The notes under the pieces are model-generated. The model worked only from the letters and a program-made list of their open reading frames with translations. It had not been told where the DNA came from and made no database searches. A DNA stretch of 5,725 bases from Acidobacteriota bacterium (GTDB lineage Bacteria; Acidobacteriota; Terriglobia; Terriglobales; Acidobacteriaceae): NCBI GenBank assembly GCA_021805955.1, contig JAJZDO010001003.1:1-5725 (forward strand), given 5' to 3'. Below, piece by piece: positions 1 through 5,725 of this stretch. Position numbers and translations under genes: made by a program. Within the stretch, counting starts at the first letter, position 1. Each line of letters starts with the position of its first letter.

Positions 1-589
1 GCGCAATGTCCTCACCCTGCGCGGAAGTGATGGGGGCGATTCCTGCAATCCGCTCCATTTGCTGTACGGAGAAATTGGAAACGCCGATGTACCGGGTCTT
101 TCCTTCTTGCTTCAACTTCGCCAGTGTCTCCCAGCCCTCTTCAATATCGTTTTCCGGCTCCGGCCAATGGATCTGGTACAGATCGACCGCGTCCATTTTC
201 AGGCGACGCAAGCTGGCTTCCAGTTCGTTGCGGATGGAATCCCGCTTCAAACTTCGGCTGATATGACCGTGCTTTTGCCAGAAGTGCTTGCCCCAAACCA
301 TGGAGCATTTCGTAAATATGAATGGCCTTTTCGACTGCCCTTCGAGAGCGCGGGCCACCACTTCCTCAGAATGGCCAAGTCCGTAAACGGCTGCCGTGTC
401 GATCCAGTTGACCCCCAGATCGAGCGAGCGCTGGATCGCAGCGACAGAGTCGTTGTCGTCCTGCGAGCCCCAGCCAAATTGCCAGTCGCCCCCGCCGATG
501 GCCCAGGCGCCAAAGCCGATGGCGGTAATGTGCATGTCGGAATTGCCAAGCTGTCGTGTTGCCGTCGATACATCTTCTGTGGTTTGCAT
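1..589 (-). CDS. Aldo/keto reductase, N-terminal part (runs off left edge)
   Basis: NAD(P)H-dependent aldo/keto reductase of the (beta/alpha)8-barrel superfamily, probably cytosolic; the substrate cannot be told from sequence. About 196 residues are visible on the minus strand, beginning MQTTEDVSTATRQLG; the C-terminus is missing. The barrel opens with ITAIGFGAWAIGGG (residues 21-34). All four catalytic residues of the family are visible: D64 and Y69 in NWIDTAAVYG, K94 in FIFTKC, and H141 in LYQIHWPEP. S171-N172 in GVSNF and Q191 match residues that hold the nicotinamide ring. The stretch after Q191 reads GEDIA, where relatives as I recall them have PPYS; see findings. The ATG at 589 has no clear Shine-Dalgarno. 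An in-frame ATG at 634, with AGGGG about 10 bases upstream, would add 15 residues (MCSTHLFRKFRIQKI) that do not look conserved, so the start is uncertain. The gene is divergent from the lipoprotein gene. Family call is firm; start and substrate are not. Confidence 0.9.
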   Translation of the reverse strand, partial: MQTTEDVSTATRQLGNSDMHITAIGFGAWAIGGGDWQFGWGSQDDNDSVAAIQRSLDLGVNWIDTAAVYGLGHSEEVVARALEGQSKRPFIFTKCSMVWGKHFWQKHGHISRSLKRDSIRNELEASLRRLKMDAVDLYQIHWPEPENDIEEGWETLAKLKQEGKTRYIGVSNFSVQQMERIAGIAPITSAQGEDIA

Positions 590-744
590 AATTTTTTGGA
601 TGCGAAACTTTCTGAAAAGATGTGTGGAACACATCGAGGATACGCCCCTGAAATTCAATGAAAATGAACAACTCGGATGTTGACGTTTTGCATCTCTGTG
701 AGTCGAACTTCCGTGCTACTGTGTTGTCCTGGAGGCATACCACC
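590..744. other. Divergent intergenic region between aldo/keto reductase and lipoprotein
   Basis: This 155-base gap should hold promoters for both divergent genes. I see TTGACG at 680-685 on the plus strand, but no convincing -10 box at the usual spacing. On the minus strand, TATCCT lies just before the alternative ATG at 634. Neither is strong enough to call as a promoter. No operator-like palindrome or RNA structure stands out. Plus-strand reading frames in this gap are open by chance or extend the lipoprotein frame upstream of its real start. Confidence 0.5.
731..735 (+). promoter_or_regulatory. Ribosome binding site that fixes the lipoprotein start
   Basis: GGAGG lies 9 bases before the ATG at 745. 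The in-frame ATG at 658 would add 29 residues ahead of the signal peptide and has no comparable site. This Shine-Dalgarno plus the signal peptide that starts immediately after it select 745 as the start. Confidence 0.85.
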
Positions 745-2142
745 ATGCTTCGCGATTGGCTATCACGTAAATCTGCTGCGCAGGCAACGCTTGGCCTGCT
801 GGCTTTAGGACTTGTGGGCTGCGGAAGCAGCGTCTACCGCCCGATAGGCCCTCCTCCAGCCGACTCGGTGACCTTTCCCGCAGCTTCCACGCAGGGTTGG
901 CTGCAGCAATACGGCACCGGATATGTGCCCACGGGTCCGTCCGCGTTTGAAAATAATCCCAATGGAGACACAGCCTATGGAGTCGCTACAGACTTTCAGG
1001 GAAATGTGATTGTCCTGGATGAGACGCTGGGCGCATTTCCGGGGTTCACCAGCAACCACCTCCCTGAGTTCGCCGTGGTGAAATTCGACGGCTCCGGTAA
1101 CCGTCTGTGGACCCAGCAGTTCGGTACAGGAAACGGCGATTTTCCCAACGCCATCGCCACCGATGCCCAGGGAAACATCTTCGTTGCCGGCGCAACGACC
1201 GGTGCCTTCTCCGGATTTATGAATAGCGTAGGGACCCAGCAGAGCGTTGTCATCAAGTTGAACCCCTCTGGACAGACGGTATGGATCCAGCAATTTCCAT
1301 CCACCGGATCGAGCCAGGCCAACGGCCTCGCCGTGGACGCGCAGGGCAACGCCATCGTGGTCGGGGAGACGGAGCAACCCGGTTTCAGCGACGGTTACAC
1401 CGAAGGCGGCTACGTCGCCAAATTGAGTGGCGCCACCGGCTCAACGATTTGGAAACAGGCTTACAATGCCACCAGCTTCAATTATGAAACGACCGGTGTC
1501 GCCGTCGATAGCCAGGGCAATGTGATCGCGGTAGGCGGATTTCCGGGTCCGGGGAGTTCCAACTCGACTACCTACATGGTTGCGAAGCTCGATGGTACGA
1601 CCGGCAACACGATGTGGCAGCAGTTGCCTGTGACCTACTCGCCATTCGGCGGCCAGATGCTGACCTATACGCAAGTCGCGGTCGATGCCCAGGGTGACGT
1701 CTTGCTTGGTGGAGTGGACGACAGCACCGGCTACAATCAGTGCGTGATCGCCAGCCTGGCAAACGGTACCGGCACTCAGCAGTGGAAACAGGAATTCGGG
1801 GCCGCGGAAACCTGTATTCCAGGCAATCTGGCGACGGACACGGCCGGCAACGTGCTGATGACGGGCAATATGTTGAATCCTTTCTTCTCCAGTTCCAACC
1901 CGCCGAAAACGGACGATGTTTTTCTGGCGAAGCTGAATGGGGGCGGCGCTGGAGTCTGGCTGCAACAATTCGGCACCGGAGAAGACCTGGCCAAGGACTC
2001 AACCACGTTGGGCGCACTGACGTTTGTAGCGACCGACAGTCAGAACCACGCCTACGTGGCCGGGACCACGACGGGCGCGTTCCCTGGCTTTACCAATGCG
2101 AACAAGGTGAATGAGCTGTTTGTGACCCAGTTCGGCCCGTAA
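745..2142 (+). CDS. Lipoprotein with seven SBBP-type beta-propeller repeats
   Basis: A predicted exported lipoprotein of 465 residues; biological role unknown. The start at 745 gives a signal peptide with basic residues R3, R8 and K9, a hydrophobic core (LGLLALGLVG) and the lipobox LVGC with acylated Cys26. The +2 residue is Gly, not Asp; by the proteobacterial sorting rule that favours the outer membrane, though the rule is unproven here. A Pro-rich linker (residues 33-38) follows. Seven repeats then carry an A-x-D-x-x-G-N-like core, with the Asp at residues 83, 140, 198, 255, 314, 365 and 431. Each ends in a (V/A)-x-K-L-like strand followed by W-x-Q-Q or a variant. This matches the SBBP beta-propeller repeat family (established knowledge). 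The strand WLQQYGTG at residues 52-59 precedes repeat 1, and repeat 7 stops right after LFVTQFGP. The N-terminal strand therefore probably completes the last blade, as in velcro-closed seven-bladed propellers (inference). C333 and C357 are the only cysteines I noticed in the mature domain and could form a disulfide. No catalytic motif is visible; a surface-binding or scaffold role is plausible. It is monocistronic in the window, divergent from the reductase and convergent with clpX. Confidence 0.88.
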   Translation: MLRDWLSRKSAAQATLGLLALGLVGCGSSVYRPIGPPPADSVTFPAASTQGWLQQYGTGYVPTGPSAFENNPNGDTAYGVATDFQGNVIVLDETLGAFPGFTSNHLPEFAVVKFDGSGNRLWTQQFGTGNGDFPNAIATDAQGNIFVAGATTGAFSGFMNSVGTQQSVVIKLNPSGQTVWIQQFPSTGSSQANGLAVDAQGNAIVVGETEQPGFSDGYTEGGYVAKLSGATGSTIWKQAYNATSFNYETTGVAVDSQGNVIAVGGFPGPGSSNSTTYMVAKLDGTTGNTMWQQLPVTYSPFGGQMLTYTQVAVDAQGDVLLGGVDDSTGYNQCVIASLANGTGTQQWKQEFGAAETCIPGNLATDTAGNVLMTGNMLNPFFSSSNPPKTDDVFLAKLNGGGAGVWLQQFGTGEDLAKDSTTLGALTFVATDSQNHAYVAGTTTGAFPGFTNANKVNELFVTQFGP

Positions 2143-2189
2143 ACGGGAGGAAACAGCGGTGCCTATAGAAATATTCTGGGGCTTCTCAT
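2143..2189. other. Spacer after the lipoprotein stop, with a possible weak hairpin
   Basis: CTGGGG at 2176-2181 can pair with CCCCGG at 2190-2195 across an 8-base loop. It is not followed by a proper T-run, so a rho-independent terminator for the lipoprotein gene is only weakly supported. CCCCGG can alternatively pair with CCGGGG at 2327-2332, across the whole palindromic element. Confidence 0.35.
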
Positions 2190-2332
2190 CCCCGGGTTAG
2201 AGCATTTTCGGTCATGGTGTTGACATTTGGGGAAAGAGTCGTGCTCTCCCACCCTTTGCGCAAGAGGCGCACAAAGATGGGGCCCCCAGAGTTTTGTTCA
2301 CACTTGATTTGAAAATGCTCTAAAGTCCGGGG
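2190..2332. repeat. Palindromic element with 13-bp terminal inverted repeats and internal hairpin
   Basis: TTAGAGCATTTTC at 2197-2209 is the exact reverse complement of GAAAATGCTCTAA at 2311-2323. Just outside, CCCCGG (2190-2195) and CCGGGG (2327-2332) are complementary as well, extending the outer stem after a short mismatch. The centre contains a second, imperfect hairpin: TCCCACCCTTTGCGC (2247-2261) against GCGCACAAAGATGGGG (2267-2282) with loop AAGAG. A short alternative stem, AGAG (2235-2238) with CTCT (2244-2247), competes with it. No open frame of note and no clear target-site duplication are visible. It sits exactly between two convergent genes. Possible identities are a non-autonomous MITE or REP-like dispersed repeat, or a two-way transcription terminator. 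The inverted repeats are read directly from sequence; dispersal in the genome is inference. Confidence 0.75.
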
Positions 2333-2372
2333 TCTAGCTTTGTGGTAAACACGCCCCAATTGGGTCGACGCG
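2333..2372. other. Spacer before the clpX stop, with a small perfect palindrome
   Basis: CCCAATTGGG at 2355-2364 is a 10-base perfect palindrome lying 8 bases beyond the clpX stop. It has no loop and no T-run, so it is a poor terminator. It may be chance. Confidence 0.3.
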
Positions 2373-3650
2373 CTATCCGGCCTTTTCCAGCAGTGTGACG
2401 GAAAGATCGCGTTTCTTGACCATCTCCGCCGTGATCTCGATCTCCCGCACCTTCTTGTTGCTGGGCAGGTGATACATCAGATCGAGCATCAGCTCCTCAA
2501 GGATCATGCGCAGGCCGCGCGCTCCCACCTTGCGATGCAGGGCTTCGCGCGCGATGGCTCCGACGGCATCCGGGCTGAAGGTGAGGCGCACGTTTTCATA
2601 CTCAAACATGCGTTGGTACTGCTTCATGATGGCGTTGCGCGGCTTCACCAGAATTTCTACCAGCGCCGCTTCATCCAGTTCGTCAAGAATTCCAATCACG
2701 GGTAGACGTCCGACAAACTCCGGAATCAGTCCGAACTTGATCAGATCTTGTGGCTCAGTCTGACGCAGCAGTTCTGTATCGCGCAAGGAAGGGACCATGT
2801 TGGCCGACTGGCCGTCGCGGTCGGAAATCGCCTTGAAGCCCAGCGCCTTCTTGCCGGCGCGGCGTCCAATCACGCGTTCCAGACCCACAAACGCTCCGCC
2901 ACAGATGAACAGAATATTGGTGGTATCGACCGGGGTGAATTCCTGGTGGGGATGCTTGCGTCCGCCTTGCGGAGGAACGTTGGCGACGGTGCCTTCGAGA
3001 ATCTTGAGCAGCGCCTGCTGCACGCCTTCGCCGGAGACATCGCGGGTGATGGAAGGATTTTCATCCTTGCGCCCGATCTTGTCGATTTCGTCGATGTAGA
3101 TGATGCCGGTCTGGGCGCGGGAAACGTCCCCGTCGGCGGCCTGCAACAGCTTGAGGATGATATTTTCGACGTCTTCACCCACGTAGCCGGCTTCCGTCAG
3201 GGTAGTCGCGTCGACAATCGCAAAAGGAACATCCAGAGTGCGCGCCAGGGTCTGCGCCATCAGAGTTTTGCCGCTGCCGGTCGGGCCGATCAGGAGAATG
3301 TTCGACTTGGTCAGCTCCACGTCATTGGTGCGGGCGCGGTTCATCTGGATGCGCTTGTAGTGGTTGTAGACGGCGACAGCCAGCTTCTTCTTGGTCGTCT
3401 CCTGGCCAATCACGTACTCATCCATGAAGGCTTTTACTTCCTGGGGCTTGGGCAAATGTGCCGGGGCTGCAGCCGGGCGTGCCTCGTTCTTATCGTCTTC
3501 CAAAATGGAGTTGCAAACAGCAACGCATTCGTCGCAGATATAAGCCCGCGGATAATCGCTGGGCGAGGATATCAGCTTGGCCACCGCATCCTGCGATTTA
3601 TGGCAGAACGAACAACGGAGTACATCGTCGGAACCCGCGCGTGTCTTCAT
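2373..3650 (-). CDS. clpX: ATP-dependent Clp protease ATP-binding subunit ClpX
   Basis: AAA+ unfoldase that recognises degradation-tagged or damaged proteins in the cytosol, unfolds them with ATP and feeds them into ClpP. It is complete at 425 residues, the usual length. The N-terminal zinc-binding domain has C13, C16, C39 and C42 (CSFC and CDEC). The AAA+ module shows Walker A GPTGSGKT (122-129), the pore-1 loop GYVGED (155-160), Walker [10 protein letters not shown] (183-191) and a pore-2 region with [12 protein letters not shown] (198-209). It also has the ClpX-typical [10 protein letters not shown] (225-234) and a sensor-2 region with GARGLR near the C-terminus. The loop that docks on ClpP reads ALGF (269-272), so the classic IGF tripeptide is LGF here; such variation is known in the family. 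AAGGAG at 3659-3664 lies 8 bases from the ATG and supports the start. The gene follows clpP by 55 bases on the same strand and is probably cotranscribed with it. It is the last gene of the cluster and converges on the lipoprotein gene. Confidence 0.98.
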   Translation of the reverse strand: MKTRAGSDDVLRCSFCHKSQDAVAKLISSPSDYPRAYICDECVAVCNSILEDDKNEARPAAAPAHLPKPQEVKAFMDEYVIGQETTKKKLAVAVYNHYKRIQMNRARTNDVELTKSNILLIGPTGSGKTLMAQTLARTLDVPFAIVDATTLTEAGYVGEDVENIILKLLQAADGDVSRAQTGIIYIDEIDKIGRKDENPSITRDVSGEGVQQALLKILEGTVANVPPQGGRKHPHQEFTPVDTTNILFICGGAFVGLERVIGRRAGKKALGFKAISDRDGQSANMVPSLRDTELLRQTEPQDLIKFGLIPEFVGRLPVIGILDELDEAALVEILVKPRNAIMKQYQRMFEYENVRLTFSPDAVGAIAREALHRKVGARGLRMILEELMLDLMYHLPSNKKVREIEITAEMVKKRDLSVTLLEKAG

Positions 3651-3658
3651 CTTTGCGT

Positions 3659-3664
3659 CTCCTT
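3659..3664 (-). promoter_or_regulatory. Ribosome binding site of clpX
   Basis: Read on the minus strand, AAGGAG lies 8 bases before the clpX ATG at 3650. The strong site inside the short clpP-clpX gap shows clpX is translated independently, not by stop-start coupling. Confidence 0.8.
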
Positions 3665-3705
3665 ACTGCTACCGGTTCCGGCTCGTTTCCGAGCTCGACC
3701 CCAGT

Positions 3706-4296
3706 TTACGTCCTTGGCCTGTCAATAATTTCGTCGATGATGCCATATTCTTTCGATTGCGGCGCGTTCATAATAAAGTCGCGCTCTACATCCCGTTCAA
3801 TCCGCTCAATGGGCTGACCGGTGTGCTTGGACATCAAGCGATTGGTAATTTCACGGATACGGAGAATCTCTCGCGCATGAATGTCGATATCCGTGGCCTG
3901 GCCCGACAGTCCGCCCATGGACGGCTGGTGGATCAGGATGCGGGAGTTGGGCAAAGCAAACCGTTTTCCTTTGGTACCCGACATCAGCAAGAACGCTCCC
4001 ATGCTGGCTGCCTGTCCAATGCAATACGTCACCACGTCGTTCTTAATGAACTGCATCGTATCGTAGATCGCAAGCCCGGCGGAAATGGAACCTCCGGGAG
4101 AATTGATGTATAATTGCAGGTCCTTATCCGGGTCTTCGCCGGAGAGAAACAGCATTTGGGCGATGATGAGATTTGCGATCTGATCGTCGATCGGAGTGCC
4201 CAGAAAAATGATGTTATCGCGCAGCAGGCGAGAATAAATATCGTAGGCGCGCTCGCCCCGACTCGTCTGCTCTACCACCATTGGAACTAAACCCAT
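3706..4296 (-). CDS. clpP: ATP-dependent Clp protease proteolytic subunit ClpP
   Basis: Serine peptidase of family S14 (peptidase Clp). It forms the double-heptamer barrel that degrades proteins unfolded by ClpX or another Clp ATPase in the cytosol. It is complete at 196 residues, the normal size. The catalytic triad is visible: Ser98 in GQAASMGA, His123 in ILIHQP, and Asp173 in the ERDF segment, the last assigned by alignment from memory with known ClpPs. The oxyanion region is SPGGS (66-70). The N-terminus [20 protein letters not shown] is the standard one for this family, which supports the ATG at 4296; AAGGA at 4303-4307 lies 6 bases ahead. It sits 71 bases downstream of tig and 55 bases upstream of clpX, the classic order. 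Nothing suggests an inactive paralogue. Confidence 0.98.
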   Translation of the reverse strand: MGLVPMVVEQTSRGERAYDIYSRLLRDNIIFLGTPIDDQIANLIIAQMLFLSGEDPDKDLQLYINSPGGSISAGLAIYDTMQFIKNDVVTYCIGQAASMGAFLLMSGTKGKRFALPNSRILIHQPSMGGLSGQATDIDIHAREILRIREITNRLMSKHTGQPIERIERDVERDFIMNAPQSKEYGIIDEIIDRPRT

Positions 4297-4302
4297 ACCG
4301 TT

Positions 4303-4307
4303 TCCTT
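4303..4307 (-). promoter_or_regulatory. Ribosome binding site of clpP
   Basis: Read on the minus strand, AAGGA lies 6 bases before the clpP ATG at 4296, in the 71-base tig-clpP gap. I see no terminator hairpin or obvious internal promoter in that gap (4297-4367), so read-through from tig is likely. Confidence 0.7.
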
Positions 4308-4367
4308 ATTGCCTCTCTCGCGGTTGTAGGTCTCTGGTTTTACCCTCGACCGATACCCCAAAAACCT

Positions 4368-5725
4368 TTAGGCGACCAACCTGTCGAAGAGTTGGTTCAC
4401 TGTTTTCTCTCTACGTAGTTGTTCTCGGATTCTAGTCAGCCCACCGTCCTCAGTCAAACGCTTCCGCAGTATCTCAAGCGGTTCCCGTGCCTGATATGCC
4501 AACAGTTGCAATTGCGATTCCATCTCCTCATCGGCAACTTCAATGTTCTCGATGGCTGCAATGCGATCCAGAATCAACGAGCCGCGCAATTCATCCAACG
4601 CGGACTCTCTTTGTGCCGTTCGCAGACGCGTGAAATCGAGATTGCGCATCTGTTCGGTGGTCATGCCCTGGGCAGCCAGGGCGCGCAGTCCGCGATCGAG
4701 TCGCGCATCGATCTGCTGTTGCAGCAAAGATTCCGGCACTGGAAATTGGAAGCGCTCGACGAACGAGCCGATCAGCTTGTCTTTCGCTTCCGATTCCAGA
4801 TGGCGGCGCTTTTCATTCGCCATGTGCTCGCGCAATTTCTCTTTGAATTGGTCGATGGTTTCGTACTCCCCCATTTGTTTGGCGAAGGCATCATCCAGCT
4901 CCGGCAAAATCTTTTTGCGAATTCCCTTCACTTCCACGTCATACGCAACCGAGTTTCCAGCGAGACGCTTTTCGGTGAAGTCCTGCGGGTAAGCGACTTC
5001 AAACTGCATCTGCTGACCGACTTTGGCTCCGCGCAGCGCGTCCGTAAATGCTTCCACCGTATTGGGTCCGCCGATCTCTACTGTAGCGTCGTCGCCTTCA
5101 ATCGGCTTGGCGACATCACCCTCAGGGCTTCCCTCTCCGGTGTGGACTAATCCAGTGAATCGAATCTGCGCAAAATCTCCATCGACCAACTGACGATCTT
5201 CTTCGACCGGCTCCATGATGGCGTGCGATTCGCGGACATGCCCGAGCTCGGCTTCGAACTCAGCATCGTCAAGCGTCGTATTTGGACGATCCACTTTGAC
5301 CTGGTCGTATCCGGTGACATCGATCGTTGGAAGCACTTCAAACGCGGCCTGGAAGCGCATGGGTTCGCCGTCGGCGAGGTGCATGCTGGTCACCTGAGGC
5401 TGGGATACCGGCTGAATACCTTGCTTTTCAATGGCGGCGCGAAAGTGGGGCGGCAGAATTTGTTCCAGAACATCCTGCTGGATCTGGTCCGCGAATTTTC
5501 TGCGAATCACGGATTCGGGAACCTTGCCGGCGCGAAAGCCCGGGATGCGGGCCGCGCGGCGGTATTGCTTCACCACCGCGGCGAAGGCGCGGCTCACTTC
5601 AGCGGCAGGAACTTCCACATCCACCTGACGGGTACATTCCGGGTTCAGCGTGGGGCCATGATCGTGCGTATGCGTGTGGTCGTGGTCGTGATCGTGCGCC
5701 ACGGCAGCGGAATGCTCGGCCAGGG
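4368..5725 (-). CDS. tig: Trigger factor with His-rich N-terminal extension (5' end may lie outside window)
   Basis: Ribosome-associated chaperone that meets nascent chains at the exit tunnel; the family also has a peptidyl-prolyl isomerase domain. Numbered from the GTG at 5702, 444 residues are visible. Residues 1-16 (MAHDHDHDHTHTHDHG) form a His/Asp-rich tail. The ribosome-binding domain follows (about 20-135) with the signature GFRAGKVP at 55-62, where E. coli has GFRKGKVP. The FKBP-like PPIase domain spans about 172-262. The helical C-terminal arms run from about 263, including ILPELDDAFAKQMG and a charged helical end. The GTG at 5702 has no good Shine-Dalgarno. The frame stays open upstream to the window edge (codons LAEHSAAV, coding-like in composition), so the real start may be to the right. 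If GTG 5702 is the start, the gene is complete. Total size fits the family (E. coli 432 residues). It is the first gene of the tig-clpP-clpX cluster; its promoter is not in the window. Confidence 0.95.
   Translation of the reverse strand, partial: LAEHSAAVAHDHDHDHTHTHDHGPTLNPECTRQVDVEVPAAEVSRAFAAVVKQYRRAARIPGFRAGKVPESVIRRKFADQIQQDVLEQILPPHFRAAIEKQGIQPVSQPQVTSMHLADGEPMRFQAAFEVLPTIDVTGYDQVKVDRPNTTLDDAEFEAELGHVRESHAIMEPVEEDRQLVDGDFAQIRFTGLVHTGEGSPEGDVAKPIEGDDATVEIGGPNTVEAFTDALRGAKVGQQMQFEVAYPQDFTEKRLAGNSVAYDVEVKGIRKKILPELDDAFAKQMGEYETIDQFKEKLREHMANEKRRHLESEAKDKLIGSFVERFQFPVPESLLQQQIDARLDRGLRALAAQGMTTEQMRNLDFTRLRTAQRESALDELRGSLILDRIAAIENIEVADEEMESQLQLLAYQAREPLEILRKRLTEDGGLTRIREQLRREKTVNQLFDRLVA

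Noticed and set aside
59..661. A 200-codon plus-strand frame at the left end
   Set aside because: It is antisense to the aldo/keto reductase, whose catalytic residues are all visible on the other strand.
658..744. Longer lipoprotein start at ATG 658
   Set aside because: It would place 29 residues before the signal peptide; the strong GGAGG and the lipoprotein signal both point to 745.
2220..2225. TTGACA inside the palindromic element as a promoter -35 box
   Set aside because: There is no -10-like hexamer at 16-18 bases spacing and no gene suitably placed downstream on that strand.
2190..2332. Element as an insertion sequence
   Set aside because: There is no transposase coding capacity and no visible target-site duplication; at most it is a non-autonomous remnant or repeat.
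2748..3728. A 326-codon open frame on the plus strand opposite clpX
   Set aside because: It lies antisense to an unambiguous clpX, has no recognisable domain, and such long mirror frames are common opposite GC-rich genes.
4419..5150. A 243-codon open frame on the plus strand opposite tig
   Set aside because: Antisense to a clear trigger factor, with no domain or signal; a codon-bias shadow.
5650..5700. Short GTG/GTC repeat tract as a regulatory or CRISPR-like repeat
   Set aside because: It is fully explained as codons for the alternating His/Asp/Thr tail of trigger factor.

Overview
The window is a piece of a moderately GC-rich bacterial chromosome. The trigger factor carries a His/Asp-rich N-terminal extension, the calm-shock genes sit in the order tig-clpP-clpX, and there is an SBBP-type beta-propeller lipoprotein. 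Together these look most like Acidobacteriota (Terriglobales-like). The taxonomic call rests on recalled similarity, not on a search.

Layout. (1) Positions 1-589, minus strand: the N-terminal ~196 residues of an aldo/keto reductase whose C-terminal part lies off the left edge. (2) 590-744: a divergent intergenic region. (3) 745-2142, plus strand: a 465-residue lipoprotein made of seven SBBP-like repeats, predicted to form a closed seven-bladed beta-propeller at the cell surface. (4) 2143-2372: a convergent intergenic region. It contains a palindromic element with perfect 13-bp terminal inverted repeats around an internal hairpin, which could be a small dispersed repeat, a bidirectional terminator, or both. 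(5) 2373-3650, minus strand: clpX. (6) 3706-4296, minus strand: clpP. (7) 4368 to the right edge, minus strand: tig (trigger factor), whose true start may lie outside the window.

The three minus-strand genes tig, clpP and clpX run head to tail with gaps of 71 and 55 bases and form a protein quality-control cluster. Trigger factor binds nascent chains at the ribosome exit. ClpX unfolds tagged or damaged proteins and threads them into the ClpP peptidase barrel. No lon follows clpX here; a convergent lipoprotein gene does.

I found no phage, CRISPR, transposase, tRNA or rRNA gene, and no clear new defence or biosynthetic system. The least explained part of the window is the structured element at about 2190-2332. 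Secondary points of interest are the His-rich tail and altered PPIase site of the trigger factor, and an unusual sequence in the aldo/keto reductase near the left edge.
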